NCBI GenBank assembly: GCA_025602905.1
Contig: JAHLKI010000025.1
Coordinates: 124,001 to 188,000 of the forward strand
Reading direction: 5' to 3'
DNA length: 64,000 nucleotides
Origin: Phlyctochytrium arcticum
Taxonomy: Eukaryota; Chytridiomycota; Chytridiomycetes; Chytridiales; Chytridiaceae
This document shows, in pieces, positions 21,332 through 31,394 of the stretch (position 1 is its first letter; each line of letters starts with the position of its first letter). The notes beneath the pieces are model-generated. The model did not search any database. It was not told the origin of the DNA and saw only the letters and a list, made by a program, of their open reading frames with translations. A program made the position numbers and the translations under genes.

Positions 21332-21980
21332 ATGACAGATTGAGTCTGTCAGTACTTCCAGTGGATTGCCCTGGCCCTCAGCAACATTTCTGTATATACA
21401 TGTTTGAGCAATCCTGCTAGTTTTACTCGCAAGATTCTCCCCTGTCCCAGTAGTAGTTTGAACTCCGACTTTCACCAACCAACAGTCACATGACCTTGAC
21501 TCATTGACGCGACCCGACACTGTCCACAATCCCCAACATTCCCACATACACCATATCCATGATATTACATGGAAAGAAGCAAGAACGCCCAAAGGCGCAA
21601 GAGCACTGGCACCATGCACCCACACAGGTCACCACAAAGGCGCACCAAGAATCCCTGACAAGGAAAAGCAGCAAAGCAACCAATCAAGAGTGGGCACGTC
21701 CAAATGGTGCCATGAGCGGCCCAAAAAGACGCAAGAATGGCGCAAGAGCAATTAGGCAGCAAGGCCAAAGTCTGGCCGAGGTCAGGAAACATAGGTAGTT
21801 GTGAGTGGGAGGAACCTGGGGGACAGGTAGCCTAGTTTTAGTATAAAAAGGGAGCAGTAGCGTGCTCCCCAGAAAAAGGTCACCCAGTCCCGACTTGTAT
21901 TGTAACCTGTACCCTGTATACAATCATATTCCATTGTCGTCCTTCACTTTTGAAGTCTTCTGTCCCTGCTCCTCGTCTTA
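21332..21980 (+). repeat. 3' LTR of gypsy #1
   Basis: Same length as the 5' LTR, with about eight substitutions and no visible indel. TATA box at 21842. Confidence 0.88.
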
Positions 21981-21986
21981 AATATT

Positions 21987-22312
21987 CATAATGTGTTTTC
22001 ACAACCAACTCTGATTTCTGGTGTTGGTGCAGACAAATGTATAAGAGCAAGCAGGGTAGATCGTAATGAGAGTGGAGCAGCAGACTAGGTAACAAATGGA
22101 GGAAGGGCAAAAGAAAGAAGGAAGAGTGAAAAAGGAAGATGGCCCACACAATCATGATGTGGCAAATTCTGATTTCATGTCAATCACCACTGGGACACAT
22201 TGGTGGCTGTGCCACCATATATCCTTACATGACCAAGATCGGCAGACACTCTCTGTCCCTGTTGACTTGTATCAGATAGTTACGCTGCATTATATATGGA
22301 GAAAGTCTCACA
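21987..22312. other. Gene-free interval
   Basis: A/G-rich stretch between gypsy #1 and the MULE left TIR; no supported gene. Confidence 0.4.
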
Positions 22313-22322
22313 ATTTCAAGAG

Positions 22323-24162
22323 GCCAGCCATTTGCTGACCCCCAATATTTGATCTGCAGTTTTGCAGATGACTGGCACCATTGCGTGACTGTGCCACTGA
22401 ATTTACTTCTAATGAATTATGGAAATGATATGTAATGTGTGAAGGGTGTGAATTGTGATCTTCGATCCAGCACAGATTCTGCACACTATTAGTTGCTGTC
22501 CCTCCCAATGTCAGCTGCACCCCCCGCTTTTGCAGGTGCGATACGGGGGGAAGGTCAATCTTCAACAGTACACCAAGTCAACTCGGGCACACTTGCTGCT
22601 GCAACTGGGGTAGCTTCACAAGCTGTGGGAACCACATGAGGGGGAGTATCCGGACTATGAATCTGGGTTAAAGGATGTTCAACTGTGGGCAGTCACACAT
22701 TGATATTGTATGGTCACTGGACACAGCAAGAACACCATGCATGTGCATAAAACAAAACAATTCTAGCAAAAGTTATGGATTTATTGGGCTGCTAGAGGAG
22801 TGTACAATACTTGAGACATCACCGATGAAAATTGAAGGAAGGATTGTGGCTCCAGATGGGTCCAATTGTCATTTCAAGGCGCAGCTTATGAAGGTTGGTG
22901 CGATTTGGCCCTTAAGGGTCACGAATCCTTTACATTTGCGTGGAAACTTTTCAGCACCACAAGTTAGATGATGCTTAAGTATGCATGACTATGTTTACAA
23001 TTGCCAAAAATCTAAGATTCTGCTGCAGAACAAATTGTCTTCCTATGTACTGCACGAGATTGCCACCTCTGTGCCCCCCAAGAACATTTGAGCGGCCTTG
23101 CGCATAACCTATCCTCATGTACGCATTACTGATGATGATATTTGGAACATCTCTGCTTTAATTACAACAGATCATGAGCTAGCTCTGATGAAATCTCTTG
23201 ACAGAAACTTTCCAACCAGTACCAAACTCCTGTGCCGCTGGCATGGGAACAAATGGAGTGATCAGCATGCAGGAGTGAAATCTGACTGCCTTGGAAAGAA
23301 AAGTTCATGTCCCATTGGATGGACAGTGTGTTTCATCTTGGTTATCTCGATACCTCATGGGGGGAAGGCCCATGCAGAAGTCAAATGTTGGATTACTACT
23401 TCAACAATTGATTTGGATGAGAACATTGAAGCCGGGTTACATGGTGTGAAGAAGATTGGCAAACACCTTAACGGAAGCGACCGCCACTGATTGCACTGGC
23501 ACCTGGCGTTGATTATGCACATAAGAGGGTCTAGGCTTTGAATACCACATTGACCTCCATTTCACATGGGGATCACACAGACAAAGATAGCGGACACCCA
23601 CCCTCATTGGCACTTCAAACACAAACAAGAGCCTCCTGTACCCCCTTTCACTAATCCCATGGTTCTAGATATTTCGAGGCGGCTGGAGCGGGCTTAGAAA
23701 GAAATTCCATCCCATATGCAGAGACAATGCTGATAGGTTTGAGTGAAGATCCAAGCACTCAATTACAGTATAAATTCTGCAGACAGTCAAAGGAAAAGGC
23801 TCCTGTGCAACTGTCTGGAATGAAGCAAGGAGGGCCATCAGGTTCCAAAAATATGAAGAAGAAGGCAGCCAAGACAACCAACATCTAAGAAGGCCAAGAG
23901 GGCTCCCCCTCCAGCCTGAAACTCTGAATAGACAGTCTTTTTCAGAGTTGATATAGTAGGTTAGTTAGTCAGATTTAGGTGAAGTTTGTATTGTGGTATT
24001 TGAGGATTATGTTTTGCAATCAGTGTACGGCATAAAAATCACACAGTATTTTATCCATTTCATGTACAAGACATTACAGGTAAATGCAGTGGCACAGTCA
24101 CGCAATGGCACTGGGTGTCTGCCTCAGATCAAAATATATAGGGTGTCAGCAAACGGCTTGCC
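22323..24162 (+). mobile_element. Deleted MULE with about 90-bp TIRs
   Basis: The left arm (22323-22412) and the reverse complement of the right arm (about 24073-24162) share GCC-AGCC/GTTTGCTGAC near the ends and CATTGCGTGACTGTGCCACT inside. TTTCAAGAG (22314-22322) and TTTCAAAAG (24163-24171) flank it, a plausible 9-bp target duplication with one mismatch, the size usual for Mutator-like elements. Inside is a defective transposase frame on the plus strand. Exact termini may be off by one base. Confidence 0.65.
23038..23490 (+). pseudogene. MULE transposase fragment
   Basis: The frame reads HEIATSVPPKNI, stop, AALRITYPHVRITDDDIWN, a helix-turn-helix-like block known upstream of MULE cores, then directly TTDHELALMKSLD and KLLCRWHGNKW, which match the catalytic region around the second Asp and the C/W-x-H motif of MULE transposases. 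The part between is missing, so an internal deletion joined the two. The stop at 23089-23091 is TGA in place of an expected CGA. The following 80 codons are of unclear relation. A 98-codon ORF upstream (22675-22971) has no motif I recognise. Confidence 0.6.
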
Positions 24163-24171
24163 TTTCAAAAG

Positions 24172-24990
24172 GGCACTTCAAGATGAGTGCACCTATTTTT
24201 GAGCTCCTATCATTGAAGTCACTGAAAAAAGTGACTAGATGACAACAGACAGTTCATGTAGAGCGGAATGCATTGCTGTTAGGTGGCCAGAACCTAAATG
24301 AATTTCTTCCTGCAATCTACCTTACTGTCTCAATTATGAAATTTCCTCTCATCCAGCAGTGGCTTAATCATGCAGAACATTGTGTCCTCTAATTATATGC
24401 CATTGACAACTTTCTCAATGTTTAGTGTGAAACCTGCCCTGTTGGTCAGTATCATAGTGGGGTCTTTGTTCAGTGGAATAATTCTGGGATAGCAATTTCA
24501 GAAAAAATTCCTATGTGCAAGAGCTTCACTGCTCCGCTCCAACTGCTGGCCAACTTGAATGTGGAGCCACTTTGCTGGGATTTAGGTCCAAACCTTAACT
24601 GCCAAAAACCATAGGCACCATATCTAATTTCAAATCTGTCTGAAGATGCAAAAGCTAGCTGCTGAAGTGGAGGCTCCTTGGGATGTGTAGCTTACCTCAG
24701 TAGAATGTACTTCCACATTAGCTTGCTTTTGACTTGACAATGACTTCAGCACCATCAGGAAACCCTTAGTTGTCTTCTTGAACCTTAAATTTAGGGCGCG
24801 TTCAGAAGTGCAAAATAATGCCCCTTGTTGGGACTGGAGGAGGCAGATTTCATAAGAAAAAATCAGAAGTTGGAAAACAACTAAAAATGGAATAGATGTG
24901 GTAAAGAGATAAAGAGAAGTTGAAGGCAAAAACACAATTTTTAGGGTTGTATACAGGTGAAGATAGGGTTTAGGGTTGTCAACAAGTTAG
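24172..24990. other. Gene-free interval
   Basis: No recognisable gene. AAAACCCT-like phrases (TAGGGTTGTATACAGG, TTTAGGGTTGTC near 24945-24985) are short and not a telomeric array. Confidence 0.4.
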
Positions 24991-24999
24991 AACAAGTGG

Positions 25000-25345
25000 A
25001 AGGTAAAAATCCAATATCAAGGGTTGGAAAGAGGTGAAAAGAAGCAGAAGGTAAAGAAGTGGAAGTGCCAAGAGAGGGAGTGAGTATGCCAGAAGGTAGC
25101 TGGTGACATGTTAGAAGGGAGAGCCAAAAAAGGGGAAGGGAGATAAGTACTTAGCTATAGGCAGGGGAAGAACAGGAAGGAATATGAGACAATGGGCAGT
25201 GGGTATTTCAGTCCTACAACAGTGATAGTGCAAAGAATGGAAATGTGGTAAGGAGATTAGCAAGAGGAGAGTGATTGTGGAAGGCAATGGCAATCAATTG
25301 TGGGAGCAGTTATATGAAGTAGATTTGTATCCTATAATACAAAAT
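25000..25345 (-). repeat. Dispersed repeat, inverted partner of 10.8-11.1 kb
   Basis: Read on the minus strand, it has ATTATAGGATACAAAT, TTCTTTGCACTATCAC, GTTGTAGGACTGAAATAC and GTCTCATATTCC in the same order as 10815-11120. Both partners are diverged. Confidence 0.6.
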
Positions 25346-25395
25346 GGTCTCAAATATTAAAGATATCAAAGGAAGCTACTTTAGAAGCAGAAATA

Positions 25396-27002
25396 CAGTG
25401 ACTACCAAAACTGTCTCAATGTTTTGTAAATTTTGAAGTATGCATGAATTTCTCTAGAAGTACCTTGTAAAATTGGGGTCTTGCTTAGACCAAAAGTGTT
25501 GTGCAATATCAGAGGAAGATGTTTGATCAATAGTATTTTCTGTGATATGCAAATTTCAGGGAGCAGGGGCCATGTGTAGGTGGGTTGGTCATTGAGACAG
25601 TTTTGGAGCGCCTGCCCAAGATGTGCACGTTTTGCCATTGGCATGCAAAAACAAATGCCACGTGAGATCACATGACGTGGCTTGGCCCCGCAGGAGTATT
25701 TAAACGCGCCCTGCCCTCACTTTCTCCCTCTTCATCTTTTTCCACCACCATGAGACCAATTTCTCCAGACGCCAAAAACAGCATCCTGGTTCAGCTTTCC
25801 CATGGCCATTCTGCCCGACAAATTGCCTCTTCCCTGGGGATAGGCCATGCCACGGTGTCCCGCGTCAAGTCACAACATCTTCCGGATCTGCCTTCATTGT
25901 CGGGGGGACGCCCAAAGCTCTTGACACCTCGTACTATTTCTCGAGCTGTTTCTCTCATTACATCTGGTGAAGCTGAAACGGCCCCCAAAGTTGCTCAAGT
26001 TCTTCAGGATGTTACCAACAAGGCTATTTCACCTTCAACAGTTCGTCGGGGGCTGAAGCAGGCCGGTTTGAAGGCGGCAGTGAAGCAGAAAAAGGCTCGA
26101 CTTTTACCTCGTCACAGGAAGGCAAGGATGGATTGGGCTGTTGCACACAAAAATTGGACTGTGGATGATTGGAAGCGTGTTGTCTGGTCTGACGAGACTA
26201 AAATCAATCGCCTTGGGTCGGATGGTCGCAGTTGGGTGTGGAAGAAGAAGGGGGAGGGGCTTAATGATCGCACGGTCGAAGGAACACTGAAATTTGGAGG
26301 TGGTTCAGTGATGGTTTGGGGTTGTATGACATGGGATGGGCCCGGCTACGCCGCAAAGATTGATGGACGGATGGATGCCCAACTATACTGTGAAATTTTG
26401 GAGGACGATTTGCTGGCTAGTCTGGATTTTTACGACATTTCTCCTGCGGACATTGAATTTCAGCAAGACAACGACCCCAAACATACTAGTAGACTTGCAA
26501 GGAGTTGGTTCCAAAGGCACAACATTCCACTCATGTGGTGGCCAGCCCAAAGCCCTGACCTCAATCCAATCGAACATCTCTGGTCCCACTTGAAAAAACA
26601 ACTGGCAAAACACCCCAACCCACCCACTTCTATTCACGAACTCTGGGAACGTATTCAGACCGAGTGGGACGCCATACCCGCTGCAGTCTGTCGGAACCTG
26701 ATTGAAAGCATGCCCAGGAGGGTTGAAGCTGTTCTCAAAGCACAAGGAGGGTACACAAAGTACTGATTTTGACAAAATTCGAGGTAGGCTCCAAAATTGT
26801 CTCAATGACACCCACCCACTCTAAAATATATTCTCAGCTCAGGACATTCTCTAGTGGTTAGACGTTATAACACGAATTGTTTTTTACATATTTCTTGTCG
26901 TTTTGTTATTATACATGACCATCATCTTCCTAATTACATTTTGCTAAAACATGCACATGTAGGCAAAAAGAGCAAACATTGAGACAGTTTTGGTAGTCAC
27001 TG
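25396..27002 (+). mobile_element. Intact Tc1-family DNA transposon
   Basis: A 1607-bp element bounded by TA (25394-25395 and 27003-27004). The terminal inverted repeats are 29 nt, beginning CAGTGACTACCAAAACTG, and identical by eye. Each arm is about 215 nt and carries a second, inward copy of the core CCAAAACTGTCTCAATG in inverted orientation (about 25589-25606 left, about 26789-26806 right). A full transposase ORF lies between. This is the best-preserved element in the window. Confidence 0.92.
25750..26766 (+). CDS. Tc1-type transposase
   Basis: Cut-and-paste transposase of 338 residues. ATG 25750 (MRPISPDAKN) is preferred over upstream in-frame codons because it starts the usual paired DNA-binding region and follows CCACCACC. 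The N-terminal half has two helix-turn-helix units (QLSHGHSARQIASSLGIGHATVSRVK; SPSTVRRGLKQAGL). The catalytic triad is visible: WSDETKINRLGSDGR, FQQDNDPKHTS and SPDLNPIEHLWSHLK. There are 34 residues between the second Asp and the Glu, so DD34E, as in Tc1. The frame is intact to TGA 26764-26766. A TATTTAA-type box lies about 55 nt upstream (25695-25700). Copy is potentially active. Confidence 0.93.
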   Translation: MRPISPDAKNSILVQLSHGHSARQIASSLGIGHATVSRVKSQHLPDLPSLSGGRPKLLTPRTISRAVSLITSGEAETAPKVAQVLQDVTNKAISPSTVRRGLKQAGLKAAVKQKKARLLPRHRKARMDWAVAHKNWTVDDWKRVVWSDETKINRLGSDGRSWVWKKKGEGLNDRTVEGTLKFGGGSVMVWGCMTWDGPGYAAKIDGRMDAQLYCEILEDDLLASLDFYDISPADIEFQQDNDPKHTSRLARSWFQRHNIPLMWWPAQSPDLNPIEHLWSHLKKQLAKHPNPPTSIHELWERIQTEWDAIPAAVCRNLIESMPRRVEAVLKAQGGYTKY

Positions 27003-27159
27003 TAAAAGGACCGTCTTGCCTCGCCCTTCCAGACGGTCAACCTGCTCTACTCCGATAACATGTCATAATCTGTAATACAATCTCCTCTTCCCCAACAAGA
27101 CTCTGATCTGACTCTTGACTTTTGAAGTCCTCGCGGTGTTTACCCCTTCCTGCTGCCTC

Positions 27160-28485
27160 CGCACTAAACCCCGACACTTACGCAACAACCCGGCCTACTT
27201 AGTCCTAATCCGGCCAAATTGCTTACGACAGATCCGCCCATTTGGTCTTCTCGTAACACATGCGAGGAAATCCCGGGGTCAGGTGGGGATGGGCGAGGTG
27301 CTGTGGTAATTGTTGTTTCCGAGGCTTTTATTGCAATTGGATCTTTGTCCTTAGTCTTGGAAGCCAGTGTAAAATCAGGGGGGTCGTCAGTAGAGCGTGA
27401 AGTCAGAGTGTTTTTGTCGTTGAGTGATACCAGTGTGTGTTTGTTGGGGTCTAGGGGGTTGTCCATAGGGATGGTGAGACTACTTTCTCCTATGTCGGCT
27501 TGCCGTTTCCCTGCGGCTGTCTGCGTAAGGGGCATTGGGCACAGACGTGTCTGGTTTGCCTGCATCAAAAGCAAGCTCCTTTCTTCTTCAGGATTTCCTC
27601 TCCTGATCTGACAGCTTTTGGAGCTTTGGCGCTTGACTGCCGATGACGTTCAGGTCCATGGGTTGGATGCCACCATTGTCGATAGCGGCGTTGGCAGTGG
27701 TGATGGGGCCATGTGCTGTGTGATCGGGTTTGCGTCCCTTCGAGTAGTAAAACTCGATCTGGTCGAGTCTTTCGGCCTCTTCGGCGACCTCTTCATAATG
27801 GGTGACGCGGTTGTTAAGTTCCAGTTGTTTGCGGATATGGGGTTTCAGCCCACGGAGGAATTTGTCAAGTTGTTCTGCGTCTGAGAAATTGTCAATCTCA
27901 AGGGCTAACGCGTCGAACTTGTTCTTGTATTCCTGGACAGATCCGCCTTGTTTCAATGCTGTGATTCGGTCTCTTGCGTTCTTTTCTGTGTTGACGGGTG
28001 AAAAGTCACGCTTGAGTGCCGTTTTGAGTTCCAGGTAGTGATACAAGGTTCCGAGTGTTCCGGGTGTTGACGGCAATGTTTCTGCCACCAGACTTCTGCT
28101 TGATGCTCCAGGTGGACAGTGGCAGTGGAGAACATATCGTCTTTGGTCATATGGGCGGCTTGAAAATATTTATCCAAGTTGTTGCAAAATGTTTGAATCA
28201 TTGACGCGTTTCTTTGGCCCTTGAAGATCTTGAGACGTTGGTGTTGGACCTTCACGAGTTCCGGGGGTGAGGTTCTGGTTGCAATGGGTTTCTCGGGGTT
28301 GTCAAGGGTTTGGTTGTTGAAAGTTGTTTGCATACTTTCCATGGCGGTAAACAAACTGGCCATTCTCGCTTCCGGGATGCCATTTTGCTTGCATTCTCTT
28401 GCTGCATTTGCTGGTAGGAGTTCTGTAGGTCAGAGTGCTGCTGCATGAGTTCGTAGAGTTGTCTCTTCGCTTCGTTGGCCGTCAT
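27160..28485 (-). pseudogene. gag: Gag of gypsy #3, frameshifted
   Basis: The minus strand starts near 28485 (MTANEAKRQLYELMQQH) with a Gln-rich coil, then LKIFKGQRNASMIQTFCNNL, VHLEHQAEVWWQK, FSPVNTEKNARDRI, GGSVQEYKNKFDAL, FLRGLKPHIRKQLEL and, after another shift, a degenerate zinc knuckle near 27560. These match Gag of gypsy #1 block for block. At least three frame changes occur (near 28360, 28060 and 27590). The end at about 27160 shows no protease, so the element is truncated here; the Tc1 element ends 155 nt further on. Confidence 0.8.
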
Positions 28486-28589
28486 AGCGGTCAGTTCAGC
28501 TTGGAGCGCTCAGTGGGGGTTGTCATTTCGAAATTGAATGAGACGGTCGGAGGGTTCAGGGTAAGTTCTAGTTGTCGAAGGAGTCGTTG

Positions 28590-28830
28590 GGTGGTGCTAC
28601 CATATAACAAGGCTAGCAGGGACAGGTTTCCATAGGACAGTAGTAACGTTGTTCAGTGTAATGTACAAATGGTCAAGTACAGTTCTCGGTCCAGGCTACA
28701 AGGGGAAGACTGTCTATGCTGGCTATATGCTATGTACAAGGAAAGAAAAGAGCACGACGGGGATTGGCTGGGAGTGCGCGGACGCGTAGCGCAACGTGAC
28801 GCGTTCTGAAACTAACAAGTGTGATGCGCA
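28590..28830 (-). repeat. Primer binding site and 5' LTR end of gypsy #3
   Basis: On the minus strand an LTR end CTGTCCCTGCTAGCC...GTTATA runs directly into TGGTAGCACCACC (28590-28602), as in gypsy #1 (CTGTCCCTGCTACTC...). The remaining LTR up to about 28830 could not be aligned further by eye and is followed by a Harbinger transposase, which may have inserted into it. Confidence 0.55.
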
Positions 28831-28831
28831 G

Positions 28832-29821
28832 TCAACTTGTTACAACATTACAGGATTGTTTGCCGCGGATCATGACTCTGAGGCCTTTCAAGCTGGGGAA
28901 CCGCCCTTTAAGTACTCCGATGCAGTGCTCATTCAACACGCGCAGTTTCGCAATCCGGTAGTTAAATGATTTGTTTACTGGGATAACGGCAGCAGGGCGC
29001 TTAAATGCGCTGATGACATTGGTATCGCATTTGTAGCCACTGTCGGCGACAATATACTCCCTTGGTGCAAAATGCTGAGTTCGTTTTCGGTACACCTCCG
29101 AGCTTTGGAAAACTCTGCTGTTGTGAGCGCTACCGGGAAATCCGGTGGTTGTTGCGATTATGCGCTTCTGATCGTCGCAAATGATCATGGTATTCAATGA
29201 GTAGGATTTTTTTCGGTTAAAGTAATCCTCCCCATCTTTGATTGGCTTTTCGTAAAGGGGAATGTGTGTTCCATCCACGAATCCGATACAGTCGGCAAAT
29301 GCAGATACTTTGTAAACTCTCGCCTTGATTTGCGCCCGATTTTGCGCATCAGGCCATTTGATGAAAGACGGCCGATGCACCAGCAACGCCTTAATGACGC
29401 GGAGAGTATACATGTATGCAAAGCCTTCGCAGATTCCCCACAATCTGGCGATCCTGCCGATTCGGGAACCGGTGCCATTCTGTCCAAACCGTGATAGCGC
29501 AACAGATAATTGGTCTCGTACGGGTTTTTGGGGCTTGATACCTCTGGACACAAAGACCGGATCGTCCTTGATGAGGTCTACAAGATCTTCAAATGAGGCC
29601 CGTGTCATACGCATTTCATCCTTGAAGTGTATGTCATCCAGATTGGCGAGCAACGTTGCGAAGGAAGCCTTTTGGACTGGGTGGCGTGGATCCAAGGTCC
29701 TTGAGGCGAGCACAGTTCGATAGACTTCGATCGTCAAGCTTTCGTCTTCGGACAAAGAGTCCTCCTCCGCACTGTCTCTGTCTTTGCTGGATCCGCTACA
29801 AAAGCTCCTCGCACATGTCAA
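28832..29821 (-). CDS. PIF/Harbinger transposase (DDE_Tnp_4 type), nearly intact
   Basis: About 330 residues. The nuclease triad is present: GFVDGTHIPLYEKP, VADSGYKCDTN and NEHCIGVLKGRFPSLKGL, with ICDDQKRIIATTTGFPGSAHNS between. The N-terminal part has MRMTRASFEDLVDLIKDDP, typical of the family's helical domain. The frame is open to TGA at 28832, but the first in-frame ATG is at the MRMTR block; a better start, MPQFKERELNLQDLERQ (ATG near 29878), lies upstream in another frame, so either a short intron or a 1-base shift joins them near 29795. The C terminus stops soon after GLRVMIRG, shorter than usual. A GTAATG donor and TTTCAG near 28855-28805 could mark a last intron. Confidence 0.8.
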   Translation of the reverse strand: MTCARSFCSGSSKDRDSAEEDSLSEDESLTIEVYRTVLASRTLDPRHPVQKASFATLLANLDDIHFKDEMRMTRASFEDLVDLIKDDPVFVSRGIKPQKPVRDQLSVALSRFGQNGTGSRIGRIARLWGICEGFAYMYTLRVIKALLVHRPSFIKWPDAQNRAQIKARVYKVSAFADCIGFVDGTHIPLYEKPIKDGEDYFNRKKSYSLNTMIICDDQKRIIATTTGFPGSAHNSRVFQSSEVYRKRTQHFAPREYIVADSGYKCDTNVISAFKRPAAVIPVNKSFNYRIAKLRVLNEHCIGVLKGRFPSLKGLRVMIRGKQSCNVVTS

Positions 29822-29879
29822 CCAGGATCTGCCTCTCCAAATCTTGCAAGTTCAGTTCGCGTTCTTTAAACTGAGGCAT

Positions 29880-30177
29880 GGGGAATGTGGTTGTCGTGCA
29901 GGTTGTCGTGTCTGAAATCTTGTCGGGATGGAGCAGAATGTCGTGTTGAGCGCAACTTGAAGCCCAAAAAGCAGCTCGGGAGGTGCGTTTTCAAGTTGCG
30001 CTCAACTCGCATTTTACTATGTGGGTAGAGCACCAACTTATGCCTCCCACGCGTCCCCCTCAACGCGCACACTGTGTCCAGCCAAATCGAACCGTTGTGC
30101 CCCTAAAATGTTGCGCAACTTGCAAAACCCATTTTTCATATGGAAAAAATGGAAATGAAAGCCCCTAATTACTCTCC
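29880..30177. other. Gene-free interval with a GCGCAACTTGAA inverted repeat
   Basis: GAGCGCAACTTGAA (about 29947) faces TTCAAGTTGCGCTCAA (about 29991), a 14-nt perfect inverted repeat with a 30-nt loop, just upstream of the Harbinger transposase. It may be a transposase or regulator binding site. No gene seen. Confidence 0.5.
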
Positions 30178-30803
30178 CAGGCCAAATTGTGGGAGAGGGA
30201 AAGTTCATGCAGGATGGTGGCTCCGATAGTATGTAGAAATTTTGAGAGGGTTACAGGTGCATAGAACCTTTCACAAAAGCATAGTTAATATTCCCAGGAA
30301 CATTGAGAACGTTATGCGATTACTCACCCGGGCCACATTGTGGCAGAGCGAAAGTTCATGCAGGGCGGTGGCTCAGATACTATGTAGAAAACTTTGAGAG
30401 GGTTTCAGACACATACAAGGCAGTAAATTCTCTCACAGTAAGCAAGAGAGATCAAAACTTTTTGCGACCTTATCCGGGCACTGTTTTTACAAATCCCAGC
30501 AAGTTTGGCGAGGAAAACATTGAGGTGTTGGATGCTGAGTATCAAGAGGAACAGAAATATCTCCGCGCTCTTAGGAGCACCCCAGCTCATTCACATCCCT
30601 CTGGAACATGCAATTTGGGACCACCACAGTGATAGATTAAAGAATTTAGTATATTTATGTATTTGTTTTAGTCCGCATGGGAACATTGCGGACAAACTTT
30701 CACAGTCATGTCAAATATAAAAGTCCGATTTTGACGTTCTCAATTATCAAACCAAAATTTGCCCAGACTCAATTTGACCCCCGGACAAAAAAAACCGTGA
30801 CAC
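30178..30803 (-). repeat. Copy B of the dispersed repeat
   Basis: Inverted partner of 5210-5765. On the minus strand the exon-like unit encoding LHELSLxHNVA occurs twice (about 30330-30375 and 30185-30230), divided by a candidate intron 30268-30327 (GTGAGT donor, TTAAC branch site). It ends in GTGACAC at 30797-30803, directly against a Harbinger transposase remnant that lacks its 5' part, which suggests that this repeat or a deletion removed it. Confidence 0.6.
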
Positions 30804-31394
30804 ATTGATGGGACCCTGTTCCCCTTGTATACAAAGGCGACCCGGAATGGCGAGGATATTTTTAGCCGGAAATCATTATATGGCATTGCGGGCTTTATTG
30901 TCTGCGATGACCACAAGTGAATCCGATACTGCTATACTGGCTGGCTGGGTTGCGCTCATCAGGGAGTTTTCTCGAATTCGGACCTTTATCACAATTGGGA
31001 GCGGTATTTTGCAGGCCGCGAGTATCTTCTTGCGGATTCTGGGTATAGTACCGACCGCATGATCATCCCGGCATTCAAGTGGTTACCAGGCCGCGGATCC
31101 CTTAGCCATGTGCAGGTGTCTGTTGAACACTGCATCGGCATTTTAAAGGCAAAGTTCTCTAGTCTGCGGGGGCTGCGGCTTTCATTGGATACTGAAAATG
31201 AAGCCCGCCGACTTGCCCGTTGGATAACAGCCTGTTGTGTCCTTCACAATCTCCTCCTGCAAGATCCCATTGAGCCTGAATGGTGGGAAGACGAAGAATC
31301 TTCCGACAACGATGAAGACTGGGACAGCTTTGCAGCAGCAGCAGCATCAAGAACAACAACAAGAAGAGGAACCGCAAAGTCAACAAGAAGATGA
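30804..31394 (+). pseudogene. PIF/Harbinger transposase C-terminal remnant
   Basis: The frame opens with IDGTLFPLYTKATRNG (first Asp), has FIVCDDHK, a TGA at 30918-30920, then IRYCYTGWLGCAHQG, LLADSGYSTDRMI (second Asp), SVEHCIGILKAKFSSLRGL (Glu), RRLARWITACCVLHNLL and an acidic tail. All three catalytic residues remain. The stop replaces an Arg-type position and reads as CGA to TGA. The N-terminal half is absent, cut off by copy B of the dispersed repeat. It is a different lineage from the transposase at 28.8-29.8 kb, which has the complementary orientation. Confidence 0.85.

Larger units (their letters stand above)
13558..21980 (+). mobile_element. Ty3/gypsy #1: chromodomain LTR retrotransposon, complete but inactivated
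   Basis: Two 649-bp LTRs (13558-14206, 21332-21980) enclose a primer binding site, a leader ORF, gag, protease, reverse transcriptase, RNase H, integrase and a chromodomain, the chromovirus order. AATATT flanks the element on both sides (13552-13557 and 21981-21986), a candidate target duplication with one or two bases of boundary ambiguity. I count about eight differences between the LTRs. A second element (15557-17303) is inserted between gag and protease. Pol contains several TGA/TAA codons and a changed catalytic residue, so this copy is dead. Confidence 0.9.

Noticed and set aside
24940..25000. TTTAGGGTTG phrases suggesting a telomeric repeat
   Set aside because: Only isolated, imperfect units; no array.
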